Below are positions 9,671-21,000 of a stretch of DNA of 64,000 nt, piece after piece; position 1 is the stretch's first letter; every line of letters begins with the position of its first letter. This DNA comes from Armigeres subalbatus. Taxonomy: Eukaryota; Arthropoda; Insecta; Diptera; Culicidae. The notes under the pieces were generated by a model. It did not search any database. It saw only the letters and a program-made list of their open reading frames with translations, and was not told the origin of the DNA. The translations under genes were made by a program, and so were the position numbers. Where the stretch lies: the NCBI RefSeq assembly GCF_024139115.2, contig NC_085139.1, positions 11,441,533 through 11,505,532 on the forward strand, written 5' to 3'.

Positions 9671-12600
9671 CTGGGGAGTGCAGATATTTATACAACATCC
9701 AGTGGAGCACTATGGAAGTTTTCTGGAGAATTACATAGCGGCTAAGAATTCTGAAATAAATTTCCACCCAAGGGATTTTTTTTATCTCTCTGCATGGAGG
9801 AAAGTGTCTAGAATGGACCAACTATTTTTCACGGCATGATTCAGCATATCTGCAAGCATTTTTAGGAATCAATTTCACTTTAGCGAACATTGAGAGAAGA
9901 GTAATGCCACTGAATCATGTAAAATAAGCTGAACCAAAATCCACATGATTAACCATAAATTTTGAACGAAATTGTAAAATGGTTGACAAGGGATCGTAGC
10001 GGGCCATGCTCGCGACCGGCCACAAATTACCGTTTTTCATTTTTCCCCGCGTATTGGGGAAACAAAATTCGGTCGGCTTCACCCAAATACCTAAACGCGA
10101 TTTGTGTGTAATCCCGTGGATGATTCCGGCATGTCGCGAGTGACAATAAATTATTGAGCTTTGTGTCTGCGTATGAGAAATCGGGCGTCAGTGTCGTATT
10201 GTTTTGAATATTGAGAGAAGTGAAGCGTTTGGATTCAAGATCCCATTCACTTACTCGGTACCATTATGCTGAAAAGGATTGGTTTGGTGAGATTGTTTCA
10301 ATATGTTTTATTTTGATTTTATTTGTTTGTTTGTGAAACCCTTATCCAATTGCTAAAGACATCGAAAGGTCATGAAATTCCAGACCTTCTTGAATTGGTT
10401 ACTGGAGCTTCAGTAGAGCAAACACTACATCCCAAGCTGTATCTAACATGCTAACAAATGTTTAATAAATGGAATTCAATTACTCTTCGCTGTCTAATTC
10501 CCCCTTTCAATGTTTGAAATTCAAGACTGTCTTTCTATCGCATAATCATTCACGTATGGGACTGAAGCATTAAGCTATATCAAACAGGTTTCTAACAACA
10601 TGAAGACTTTTATGTTAGCAAACGTGATGTATTTAATGGGCATTGAAACAACTTCAGATACCTGGCTCTTAAAACGCTTGTTATTTACTAAAGCCTCTTC
10701 TCTCAAAATTTAATTTATTATCGCTAGTAAATGTTTATGCGTCATCCATTTTTTACTTTCACATTTATTGGATGCTAAACCGCAAGCATAAGCTTTATTT
10801 GGTGGTTTAAATTTTATATTCTGCCCACAGAATGATCCACTGGGTTATAAACTTCCTTTTCAACATATCCAAAAGACTCATCCTTAAACCACCCTTGTCT
10901 AAACGACAAAGAATTTCGAACGACAATTTTCGCTCTAAAACATTCTCCTCAGGCATCCGCATCATTCGAAGGACATTTTCCAAAGCTTTATTGTGCTTTA
11001 GATCGATCCGTTCTCCCCGCGCAGCCCCCGGGAAAACCCCAATTTCAAAACAATAAACATAATTCAAAAGGAAACTCAAACTCACTAGACTACGCTCCTG
11101 GTTCCGTTGCTGGGGTTCATAAATCATCCTGACTATTATTGTATAGGTCCCAACAGCCACGAAAAGCCACCGTCCGTCCGTCCGTGTTGCGGGACTGCTG
11201 GTGGTGGCAATTACCGTCAACCTCGTACCCAACAGCATTGTACGTTGGTCCGCTTGCACGTGCTTTTGCTCACGGTAATCAAGCGCGAGCGCCCGGCCCC
11301 AGAAACAATATCGCTTTCGACAACGATGACCGACGACCGTAGCGCAGAAAATTTCTCACCTGGACACCGGAAGCGGTCAGCCTCGCGGTCACCGGAAACA
11401 TCCTTTTCCCACCCGATTGTGGTGGGTGGGAGGTGCCGAATTTGGTGATGCGAATCGAATCCGATCCATTCGAATGGGCTCGTTTTTATCATCGAATGGA
11501 ATGAAAATAGCATCATCATCATCTTCATCATCCGGCGGACCCGTTCGTCATCCCGTGGTTCCTAAATGGGATTGTGCGTGTCGAAGCAATTGGTCCACTT
11601 GGATCATCCCGAATTGGCATAGGTTTGGGGAATCACGGTGTTTCCGTGAAAAATATATTATTGAAAAATAGAATCTCTGGAATTTTCATCCCCTATACGG
11701 AATTAAAGGGATGAACATCTTTAACAAAATTGCACGAAAAATCACCCAACATTTTTTTTTATTCATTTCGAAGTTCTCGGACCAAGGACACCGTGTAAAA
11801 TATATAGAAAACATGAGCACAAACGGCGCTGATGGCACCCAACGACGACAGCGGCAAAACTCTACGTGACGCTGTTTATCCGGGTCCACCACCTCGAAAT
11901 CGTCACGTTTCGGTGCCGGCGAATGTATTCCAAAGTCGGTGGCAACCAACGGCGGCAGGCAACGAACGGGTTATGGCCGGCAGCAGCGGCAAAATGCATA
12001 ATTTATCGTTCCCTGTAGTGTAATACGATAATAATTAAATTTATCTGGATGTTCTTTTGATTGCGAAAATATGGTGTCAAAGGCGCAATCGGCGAAGGCC
12101 GGAGGGGCAAAACCGGCGAGTAAAAGCAATATGCCAGCGTTTACTTGGGCCCGACCGATGGGCTGCCGATAACGATGCGATGTTCTGCGAATGCGAACAA
12201 TGCAGAGCCGCTCTAACTCTTGATGTGAGCACTGGAATTATTTTGCAATTATTTGCAACATTGTAAACGACTTCGATTGGATGGTTGTTGTGCTTCGAAA
12301 CATCTCTTTGAAGAAAAATCAATTTCACTTGTTAGCAGCGATGTAATTTTCCAAGATTTATTATGCAACATTTGTTTGTTGTTGCAAATATATTAGACTG
12401 TGACGCAAACTCAAACTTATCAGAAATACTTGTCATCGCCCTAAAATAGCAATTTGTGTAATGTGACAGTTTTATCATGCGGAAAGCATAACGTACTCTA
12501 CTTTATGTAATGCACGGATTGACGTTGATAGTTCAATAGTTTATTAGTTAGTCCATGTTGTCACCCTTGTGCCCCAGAGCAGTCCGTACATTTGCGATAC

Positions 12601-13110
12601 CATGTTCTTGTCATTGCTTGTCATAGCCAGAGATGCCGCAAATATACAAACGCATGATTCCATTTCTACACACATTCAGTCATCCATGTCTAACACGTGC
12701 GCATAACAGGCATTGTATTGGATATCTTCAAAGAAAAGTTTGTTCCGAAATTCCCGGAAACTTCACTTGAATGCTGGAATGGTTTGTGGAAATACCGGAG
12801 GAATTCATGTATACGCATTATTGAAGATATGTCTTTATCAATTCCTATCGATGTTGCACATCAAGTGTTAATTTTTCAGTTCATAAAACTGAAGCTTACT
12901 AACTTACGAATAAGATTTTAAGCTGATTTTCGACAATGTTTTACCAATTGGATTCATGTTGTGAATAGATATCAAATTTTATTGCTTCAATTGTTTTTGA
13001 AGCACAGAAAGAGAGAGATACCTAAAGCTAAATTAGATCTATTCATTAGCAACAATTTTGAGCTTCCACTGTTTGAATAAGTGTCTACAAACCATTCATT
13101 TTATTGTTAC
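9671..13110. other. 3.4 kb without a recognised gene or repeat
   Basis: Short frames only, none resembling a known protein. About 11100-12250 is more GC-rich and lower in obvious repeats than its surroundings, with a (CAT)n-like run near 11510-11530. It could be host regulatory or intronic DNA, but nothing in the sequence proves this. Confidence 0.3.
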
Positions 13111-13117
13111 TTCAAAC

Positions 13118-13628
13118 TTAACCGTAGGTTCTCCGGATTGTGGTCAATATGGCCGGGTTGATCCTATTGGATCGATTACGCGATTCGAATCCGCCCCGTG
13201 CGGAATTAGTGGCAGTGCTGTCAGTGTCCATAACACACCTCGACTCGTAACGCTGGCCAATGTTGTATGTCCCAGCTTTACTTCTTCTTGGTTGCATATC
13301 CAGCACTGCAATCTTGTTCATAGGATGGTGACGAATACCTTTGGTGGTCTGCACGATGGCTTGTCGCACACGTCCATCACGTCCTTTTTTTACTGAGAAA
13401 ATGCGTCCTCTAGTCCACCCATTGCCATCTTTTTCCTCCAAGACCACCAAATCTCCCACTTGAGGCTTCTCCGCCGGGGAATGGTCGTCAACACTGTTCC
13501 AAACGTGCCCTGGAGAATATTTACGAATCTTACATCCCTGGCAGTTCCTGGAAACCTGGCGTACTACCGTGCGAAGTTTCGATGTGGGAAGCACTGCCGA
13601 ATTTCGTTGACGACTGTTTTGTTATTCC
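13118..13628 (-). pseudogene. BEL/Pao pol, integrase ends with core deleted
   Basis: The minus strand reads TVVNEIRQCF and SKLRTVVRQVSRNCQGCKIR, the zinc-binding N-terminus of a Pao-type integrase. It then jumps to QVGDLVVLEEKDGNGWTRGR and IFSVKKGRDGRVRQAIVQTT with HHPMNKIAVLDMQ, the C-terminal integrase domain. The catalytic core of roughly 200 residues that normally lies between them is missing. A frameshift separates NEIRQ from SKLRT. It is the 3' continuation of the pol fragments at 16968-19330, separated from them by an inserted LINE whose poly(A) tail is at about 13629. Confidence 0.8.
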
Positions 13629-13794
13629 CGTGTTTTTTTTTTTCAGTAGGGTGGGAATCTGCATCCAGACACCGGTGGGCTACCGGCGAACGGGGTTTAG
13701 CTAAAACCACCCTGTTCACAGACCCTGAGTCTCCCTGGAACAGTCTTGCGGCATTACTTCTGGGAGGGGTCCGTGCGACTACGCACGCCCACAT

Positions 13795-13915
13795 ACTAGC
13801 TACCCACTAGCTTCAAATCTCAACTAGCTATACCTCGTAACTAGCTACCCACTAGTTCCACTACTACTTGACTAGCTACCCGCTGGTACCTCACCCTCCG
13901 GACTAGCTACCCACA
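13795..13915. repeat. Short GTGGGTAGCTAGT repeats at the LINE deletion junction
   Basis: CTAGCTACCCACTAG-type words recur four or five times with variable spacers of about 20-35 bp, between the truncated endonuclease-RT linker and the 3' UTR of the LINE. They may belong to the 3' UTR or mark the site of the deletion. Confidence 0.6.
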
Positions 13916-13929
13916 AGTCGGCGCTATAC

Positions 13930-15062
13930 GACATGGGACGGGAAGAGAACCTCGATAATGCGATTCAACCTTTCCGGCGACCGTTCGGGAGGCGTCAGCC
14001 CCCTCTGGTCTTCGCCATTACTATCATGTAGGCATCGCCCCAAGGATTAGCATTGACGTTCAGGCATAGGTTGTCAAAACACTTCCTCTTACTGCTACTG
14101 ATGGCCTTGTTAAGGGCCAACTTCACAGCTTTGAACGTCAAGCGGCGTTCATCCCTCAACTGATCAGAGCGAGCTCTCTGCATCCTTCGCCTAGCCCTAA
14201 GGCAGGTTGACCGAATGTCTGCGATTGCTGCACTCCACCAGTATGCTGGAGGTCTACCGTTCCTCGGTGGTGCCCTCCTCTGCATACTGGCATCGCATAC
14301 ACGTGATAGGACAGCTGTCAGTGCGTCCCCTATAAGACTGACGGTGTTACCCTCCAGTCCCAGCGCCGCGGTGAAAACTTCGCTGTCGAAGCTTTGGGCC
14401 TTCCACCCACGCACCTGACGGAGATTTCTCAACCTCGACTGCTGCACACCACAGCTGATCACGTAGCGGATGGCTAGGTGGTCGCTGTGGGTGTAGCCTT
14501 CGTCGACCCTCCAGTTCAGTTCCCCGGCTAGGCCGGGGCTACAGAACGTAATATCAATGAACGACTCCACCCCATTCCTACGGAACGTGCTGGTTGAGCC
14601 GTCATTGGCTAACACGACCTCCAACTTTGCTAGAGCCTCTAACAAAGCTTGACCTCTCTGATTGGTGCAGCGGCTTCCCCACTCCACCGCCCAAGCATTG
14701 AAGTCCCCCGCTATGACAACCGGCTTCCGACCTACAAGGTCGGACGATAGCCTATCGACCATCCGGGTGAATTGCTCTATTGGCCACCGTGGTGGGGCAT
14801 AGCAGCTACAATAGAACACCCCGTTGATCTTAGCTATGGCGACACCTTCGACAGGTGTGTGTACGACCTCTTGGACCGGAAACCGGCCCGTTGTGCAGAT
14901 CGCCGCCATCTTGGAGTCGTCCGCGACCCAGTTTCCGTTATTGGCAGGGACACGGTACGGATCTGCAAGAATAGCGACGTCGGTCTCTGACTCAGAGACC
15001 GACTGCCACAGCAGCTGCTGGGCAGTAGCACAATGGTTAAGATTCAGCTGTGCTACCCGCAC
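13930..15062 (-). pseudogene. R1-like LINE ORF2, APE endonuclease part only
   Basis: An open frame of about 355 codons carries an apurinic-type endonuclease that would nick the target. Visible motifs are QLNLNHC (residues 5-11), ILADPYRVP (about 31-39, acidic residue Asp), VIAGDFNAWAVEWGS (about 115-130, catalytic D and N), FIDITFCSP and THSDHLAIR (about 192, the SDH motif). A linker rich in Arg/Ala ends NPWGDAYMIVMAKTRGG at a stop (13995). One frame over it continues TPPERSPERLNRIIEVLFPS, as in R1 elements, before homology ends near 13930. No RT motif follows. The start codon in frame is GTG, overlapping the end of ORF1 (15053), so ORF2 was probably reached by frameshifting or reinitiation, as in R1. 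Confidence 0.8.
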
Positions 15063-16441
15063 GGCGACTTCTTATTGCCACCACCGAAGGGATAAGTAGG
15101 TCCACCCATAACATGGTTACGGGCTTGCTTCCTACTAGCGCAGATAAGGCACCTTGGTGCTTTATCGCAGGCCTGCGCAAAATGTCCCTCCTCTCCACAA
15201 CGACGACACAGGTTACTTCGGTCCGGCCCCTTGCACTCCCATGACTTGTGACCAGATTCGAAGCACCTAAAACACTTTTCGACTAAAGGTGGCTGGAATA
15301 TGCTTACTGGGCATATTGACCATCCAACCTTCAGTTTCCCGACCGCCAGGACCTTTTTGGCGTCCGCTACCGGTAACTTGAACCAAGCTACCTGCGTGCC
15401 AAAGGGCCCACCTCTAAGACGAATAGAAGACCGCTCGACTTCTATATCGCACTGCAACTTTAACGATGAAATGAGGTCCTCTGCCTCGGTGACTTCGTCC
15501 AGCTGTTTACACCGGAGGGTCACCTCGGTGCCCAGAGACCTCACTTCCACTCCCTCACCCAGGACCTCCTGGGCCAACCTCTTATAGACGGTACCGCTCG
15601 CCTTTGCTCCACGCTTCAGCACCAAGATCAGTTCACCTGCCTTGGTGCGTCTGACGCTTCGCACGTCCTCACCCAGTGTCGAAAGCTTTTCGGCACCTCG
15701 CATGGTCTTAAGAACGTCGGCGTACCTCTCTTTGTCGGTCTTGACCAACAAGGCCTCGCCTCTGTCCCTAAGTTTCCTTGCGGGGTGAGGACCCTCTTCC
15801 CTCCTCTTAGCTCTGCTAACGAGCTGCCAGGGATTTTCGGTCCGCTGAGCAGTCGTCGCAGATTGGCTACCATCACCCTTGGGTTTAGTAGCCTGGGCCG
15901 CACCGTTGCCCTTCCCTCGTGGTTTCGCCTGATTGGGTGCCCTCTCTCGACGTACCGCTGTCCGTAACAGTTAGGCGCCGCTTAACGTTACCGGACCGAC
16001 CCTCTGACTGCTGCCGGGCGCATTTGGATCGCGCCGCAGTCCCACCCTCGCCGACACTCGGGGTGGTGCCAATCACCTCTTGCGTCGAGACCTTCCCTCC
16101 AAGGAAGGAGAAGGGTTCTGCCGGAGTACGTGTCTCCCATGTTCGCGTTTTACCGCTTGAACCGACTGTCGAAGTACCAGAGGTTTCTGTTTCAGATCCT
16201 TGATGATATTGTTTCGACCGCTCGTGAACTCGATGATCTCATCGAGCTGCTTGGCGACTAACCGGATACTGGTTAGAGGCGCGCCCGGTGTGTTGACTGC
16301 CTGAGCATCGCTCTGGCTGTCAACCCCCCCCGTGCTAGTCCCGTGCAAACTAGCTACTGCCTCAACACCATTCTCCTCCCTAGTGGGAGGAGACCTCGCT
16401 AGACCCAACCTCTGGAAACTGGAGTACTTGACATAGCTCAT
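15053..16441 (-). pseudogene. R1-like LINE ORF1 (gag-like, zinc knuckles), frameshifted
   Basis: The protein likely begins MSYVKYSSFQRLG at 16441. It runs through at least two frame changes (near 16075-16200 and 15750-15900) into an open C-terminal 232-codon frame. That frame holds a gag-like domain (LVLKRGAKASGTVYKRLA, VTLRCKQLDEVTEAEDL) and zinc knuckles CFRCFESGHKSWEC and CRRCGEEGHFAQAC, both CX2CX4HX4C. A third partial knuckle starts CLICASRKQ, and its final Cys appears lost. Such ORF1 proteins coat the LINE RNA. The end overlaps ORF2. Confidence 0.75.
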
Positions 16442-16967
16442 GGGTCCCCCTTGCAGCTGCCATCGAATTCTACTGAAGTAGTCGCCTCTGTGATCTCATG
16501 GTTGTCTATGCTTGCGAGCAAGCAGGGAGGCCATGCGTGGGTTGACACTCTCGTGTTCAAAGCCAGATCGGCGTTAGTCAGGGAATCATCTTAGCCTACT
16601 TCTGTCTGGTCACCAACCAGACAGCAGAATTGGGCAGCGTGCCACAAGGCCCGCCACGGTTTTATGGGACGGAAGGCAGCCTTGCCATTAGCCCACCCGC
16701 CGTTTCGAGTCGGTTTCACCCGACTCGGCGGTCAGCCGTCGCAATACACAATATAACAATATACAAAACACACAACCCTTAACGCGCCTGCCAGAACCGT
16801 AATTGAGACTTAACTGGCAGTCTAAGTCTCAATGCGCTAACCAGCGCTCCCTTCGGTGTAGTCCATTTAGCCGCCTAGCCCTTCAACTGCCGTTGATACG
16901 CTATCGTTTCCAGCGAGCACCGCGCGGAGGCGAACTACGCTGCCCACCTGGTGGTTTCCCGTGTAGA

Positions 16968-18480
16968 ATGCTTGATTTGTCAATCTGTTTCACTATAGAA
17001 TTCTTGTTAAGTAATAGCGCGATTTCGCCCGGGTAGGCTTAGGCTTGAACCATACGCAGAAGAGCTGTTTCTGACCGCTGGATCTCGTTCTGCTGGAGGT
17101 GTGTTGTAGGTTTCAATTGTCCCAGCTACGACGTCGAGCGTTTTCCAGCGCTCGTATTACGTTCTCAACAAGCGTTCCGATTTAGAAAATCGGCTGAAAT
17201 CTACCAGTGGCTTGATGATTAGACAAGCGCGCATCTGTTTCCAGCAACTCTCATATATTCTTCTTCGGCCATTCTGCTTCAGGACGTCGCAGAAATTCAA
17301 GACCTTGGATCCATCTGAAGGCGGTACTTAGACAGGGGCCTTTTCCCCATTTAGTCGCTTCATTGGCGACGTTTTGTTTTGATGGGACCCAACGCCATTC
17401 TTTCAGATTCGTGTTCGATTGCGATCCGTTCGAATTCAAGCCAACACTGCCACAGAATCAGTCCACAGTACTCGTCGAACGATATGAAGCGAATGGGATT
17501 CGTTAACAGGCTTAAACATTCCTTGTAGCTCCAGACGCGGAATGGACAAAGCTGTGAGCAGCGCCACTTTTGCTTTAGTCATCACAAGTGCACTGTGGAC
17601 TTCCATGCCAATTTCTGCCCGAAGATAGGCTACGCAGGCAAATGCATCTTACCTCGCGGCGGTGAATCTTGTAGATCCAGTTGAAAACCGAACTGAGCTC
17701 TCGCGACAATCGCATTTTATCCCATTTCCGAATGACGCAACTGCATAGCGAGTGGAGCGCATGACGGCGTACGGCTATGGCATAGATGCGCACTACTCGC
17801 GATGCAGTTACGACATCCGGAAAGTTGCAGTTAGCCGACTTTAATAGATGAAAAACCAGGAAAATACTGACGGTTCATACGAATTTCTGCCAGTTTCGCA
17901 AATTGAGCGATCCATCTTTTCCATTTTTCCTGAATGGTGGTTGAAACTTCTTCATCCCAACTCGTCTTGGTTCTCCAAATGTCTTGAATGATAACTCGAC
18001 CGTGTACTAAGAAATGGGACATCAGGCCAAGTGGATCAAACACGCTCATGACGCATCGTAGCAAGCTGCGTTTGGTTGGCGTCACTTCAACCACGTCAGC
18101 ATCTACCGCTAACGTGAATTGGTCCTCGCTTGGAGGCACATCCTCAAAACTCGCTATACCACTTTCGCTTTATTGGTTTCTATCTGCTTCGTGATTTGGG
18201 TTTCCGTGTCTCCGACTAGTCGGATAACTGCCGAAGAGTTAGACAACCAGTTCCTTATTATGAATCTGTTCTACTTCCAGTGCTATTTCGATGGCTTCTT
18301 TTTCGCTGTCGAAGTTGTCCAAGCAGTCATAAACATGATGCTTGGACGCTATCACTGAAGCCGCTCGGGGAAAGATATGAAGACTTGCGTTGACTGTTTC
18401 GTTGGTTTTGTCTACCATTTCCGAAATAGTCATACCCAAACTCAACTGGATCTTCAAGTTGGCCCTCCCACAACTACTGC
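16968..18480 (-). pseudogene. BEL/Pao pol: RT C-terminus, RNase H and linker, broken
   Basis: Read from the right. HHVYDCLDNFDSEKEAIEIA (about 18280-18345) is the RT active-site region; the usual YVDD is altered to H-V-Y-D. PTKRSLLRCVMSVFDPLGLM and WRTKTSWDEEVS follow (about 17940-18075). GMEVHSALVMTKAKV and SIPRLELQ (about 17540-17625) lead into RNase H. EWRWVPSKQNVANEATKWGK (about 17335-17400) has Asn where BEL RNase H normally has the Asp of N-V-A-D-E. EIQRSETALLRM and KQIDKSSIL (about 16970-17100) lead towards the integrase. There are many stops and frameshifts. Order and strand match the protease part at 18729-19330 and the integrase ends at 13118-13628. Confidence 0.8.
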
Positions 18481-18503
18481 GCGGTTATCAAACCAGTCTT
18501 ATT

Positions 18504-18728
18504 GGGGCCTTCCTTGGCCTAGTGGTAAGATGCGCGGATTTTAAGCAAGACCATGTTGAGGGTGGCTGGGTTCGATTCCGGTATAGACAATTTTCGGATT
18601 AAGAATTGGCTCAATTTCCCTGAGCATAAAAGTATCATCGTGTTAGCCTCATGATATACGAATGTAAAAATGAACACGAGGCGGCAATGTCACAGTGGGG
18701 AATGTAATGGCAATAAGTACAAGAATTA
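18504..18728 (+). mobile_element. Feilai-like tRNA-derived SINE
   Basis: The head has an A-box-like TGGCCTAGTGGTAAG (about 18517) and a B box GGTTCGATTCC (about 18570). The body contains CCCTGAGCATAAAAGTATCA and GATATACGAATGTAAAAATG, typical of the common Aedes Feilai-type SINE. The tail shows CACAGTGGGG and an internal deletion relative to the consensus I remember. It is inserted between two BEL pol fragments. Similar TTATTGG words lie on each side and may be the TSD. Confidence 0.75.
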
Positions 18729-19330
18729 TTGGAGCTGCTAAAAATTCCGGGAGAAGCTGAATCAGAACTATACAGAGGAAGTCCCTGCAAATGAGCATGC
18801 TGTTTGGCCAATGATTTGTAGTTCAACGATTGCTTCGGAGGACTAAGCTTCATCACCGAACGTGTGTCGTTCAGAAGGTACTTCATCGGATGTAAGGCAT
18901 TGCTGATCTCGATAGGAACCGTTTGAGATTTTGATTCGTGACGCGTAACATTGCTTGTCCAAGTCGAACAGAGCGGTATATCTTCCCCGTCGTTGATTCC
19001 TAATTGCCTCGCCACCCAGTTCTCTACCAGGGTTCACAGACGAGTCATCATCCAAGAACGCGAAGTTTTCCACCGACTTCTCCTTCCAGTGCTAGCACAC
19101 GGGATGAAACATGAAAATAACCGATTACTCCATGTTGAGGTGCGTGTTTACTCGATGCTGTGGCTTTTCAGTTTCACCTGTCTCCTTTGTCAGCACAAAA
19201 AAGACAGTTCCTTTTTTGAGAACTTTTGACACTCTGGGATGGCACTCCACGCCACCTATCAATCTGTGTTGGCTTATGCAATTCCGTCGACCTGAAGGTA
19301 ACGAATCGCTACAAAACACTTAAGGACTGT
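18729..19330 (-). pseudogene. BEL/Pao gag-pol: zinc-knuckle end, protease, start of RT
   Basis: The minus strand reads NFAFLDDDSSVNPG in one frame and ARQLGINDGEDIPLCSTWTS, NVTRHESKSQTVPIEISNAL and LSPPKQSLNYKSLAKQHAHL in the next. This is the BEL-type aspartic protease, whose active site is normally D-D-G-S-S; here Gly has become Asp. Further upstream, ISQHRLI resembles the end of the gag zinc finger and NTHLNME the linker. The fragment stops near 19330. No LTR is recognisable on either side. Confidence 0.75.
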
Positions 19331-20164
19331 TTGGAAGCGCGTGCTTCTCACCAAAAATTATGCCAGTATTGCACAAGAATGGGTTAGGGAAAAAGGTCGA
19401 AGGGATAAAAGGTTGGAAGAAACGAATGGTAAGAAAAGACGAAAGGTCGAAAGGGACAAAAAGTAGACCAGTTCGCGATTGAAATTTTAACGGCGGTGGC
19501 GGAGTGAAATAATTTCAAACGTCGAAAATTCTCCGAAATTTCTTCAACTGTTACTCAAAGCATTTCTCAGAAAGTTCGATGGGAAGTTCATCAAGAAACT
19601 TATCTTATCTGGACAGGCTTAGAGCACGTTTGACCTATGGGCCTGTTTGTTGTACCATTGCATGTTCCATCCATGTTGTACCATCGCTGTTCACTAGCGG
19701 ATGCAAACTCTACTGTGGTGCCAATGTTGGAACCAATGCTACTCTGTCGTGGCTTAGACGAGACGATTTGGCTGCTAATTGCCGTTGAAGCTGTTGAAGT
19801 TGCTGTTAAATGTCCACCGCCTCAATTGGGATGATATGATACACTGCCGAAATTATTTCTAATCCGTCAGTAGTCGCCCTCTCATTATTCACCACCGTAG
19901 TTTTTTTAGACTGCATAAGTACTGGTCCAGCGGTTCTTAGCCCTTTTCTTGAGCGGTACTCCTTCAAACTTTCCCATTAATTGAGATACCCCCTATTTTT
20001 TGGTGTAAATGATTAAAAGAAAGCGTAGATAAGATATGTGAAAAACGGACCTGAAAACAAACGGGATATATAGCTCTTTTTGAAGTTGACTGAAATTTTA
20101 AATACTACTGGAATTTATTTCGATTAATGCATTATGCATCACGCTTACAGGACTTATGACTATT
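19331..20164. other. Unassigned stretch before the 23-bp satellite
   Basis: No gene is recognised. A short purine-rich run with GGTCGAAAGG words occurs at about 19390-19465, and the rest shows no structure I can name. Confidence 0.3.
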
Positions 20165-20714
20165 AGAGCCTATCTGAGCCTGGCCTTTCGAGCCTCTTAA
20201 AAAAAACTTCCAGGCCTCTTGAAAGGAGTCTTCCGGGCCTCTTGAAAGGAGGCTTCCGGGCCTCTTGAACGGAGGATTTCGGACCTTTTTAAAGGAGGTT
20301 TCCGAGCCACTTGGAATTAGGCTTTCGAACTACTTTGAAAAGCCTTCTGAGCCTCTGGAAAGTACGCTTCCAAGCCTCTTGAAAGAAGAAATCGAAGTCT
20401 CTTAAAGGAAGCATGAAAGCCTCTTTATTTATTTATTTATTCTTGAGAGGAGCCTTCCGAGACTCTTGAAAGGAGGCTTCCGGGCCTCTTGAAAGGAGGC
20501 TTCCGGGCCTCTTGAAAGGAGGCTTCCGGGCCTCTTGAAAGGAGGCTTCCGGGCCTCTTGAAAGGAGGCTTCCGGACCTCTTGAAAGGAGGCTTCCGGGT
20601 CTCTTGAAAGAAGGCTTCCGGGCCTCTTGAAAGGAGGCTTCCGGGCCTCTTGAAAGGAGGCTTCCGGACCTCTTGAAAGGAGGCTTCCGGGCCTCTTGAA
20701 AGGAGGCTTCCGGG
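20165..20714 (+). repeat. 23-bp satellite, block 1
   Basis: Tandem copies with core CCTCTTGAAAGGAGG joined by CTTCCGGG. The first 250 bp are degenerate, including a (TTTA)n scrap near 20424, and the last 260 bp are regular. Each unit holds the small inverted repeat GCCTC/GAGGC around TTGAAAG. The minus strand is free of stops in all three frames, which produces long meaningless frames. Confidence 0.95.
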
Positions 20715-21000
20715 CGCTACCTTTGCTTTAGTCATCACAATTGCACTATGGACTTCCATGCCAATTTCTGCCCGAAGATAGACTACGCAGGCATATGCAT
20801 CTTACCTCGCGGTAGATCCAGTTGAAAACCGAACTGAGCTCTCGCGACAATCGCATTTTATTATATTTCCGCATGACGCAACTGCATAGCAAAGGAGCGC
20901 TTGATGGCGTACGGCTATGGCATAGATGCGCACTACTCGCGATGCAGTTACGACATCCGGAAATGGGATAAAATGCGATTGTCGCGAGAGCTCAGTTCGG
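20715..21000. repeat. Copy of BEL pol fragment with foldback inside the satellite
   Basis: 20715-20962 repeats 17570-17823 of the BEL pol pseudogene at about 93-95 percent by eye, with a 12-bp gap near 20812. Then 20958-21000 is the exact reverse complement of 17688-17730. The junction shares the hexamer CGGAAA with both source positions. The satellite resumes directly on both sides. Confidence 0.85.

Larger units (their letters stand above)
13629..16967 (-). mobile_element. R1-like LINE, internally deleted (no RT)
   Basis: The element lies inside a BEL pol gene on the same strand. Its 3' end is a poly(A) (T-run at about 13629-13641) preceded by a 3' UTR (about 13640-13800). Its 5' UTR is about 16442-16967. 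ORF1 and the endonuclease part of ORF2 are present, but the reverse transcriptase and the rest of ORF2 are missing: coding stops near 13950 and is followed at once by short GTGGGTAGCTAGT-type repeats and the 3' UTR. Having both ends but no middle is unlike the usual 5' truncation. About 45 codons of BEL seem to be missing at the insertion point, so the insertion may have deleted target DNA. Confidence 0.75.

Noticed and set aside
11139..11450. Open frames on both strands in a GC-richer segment
   Set aside because: No domain, and frames conflict; left as unassigned.
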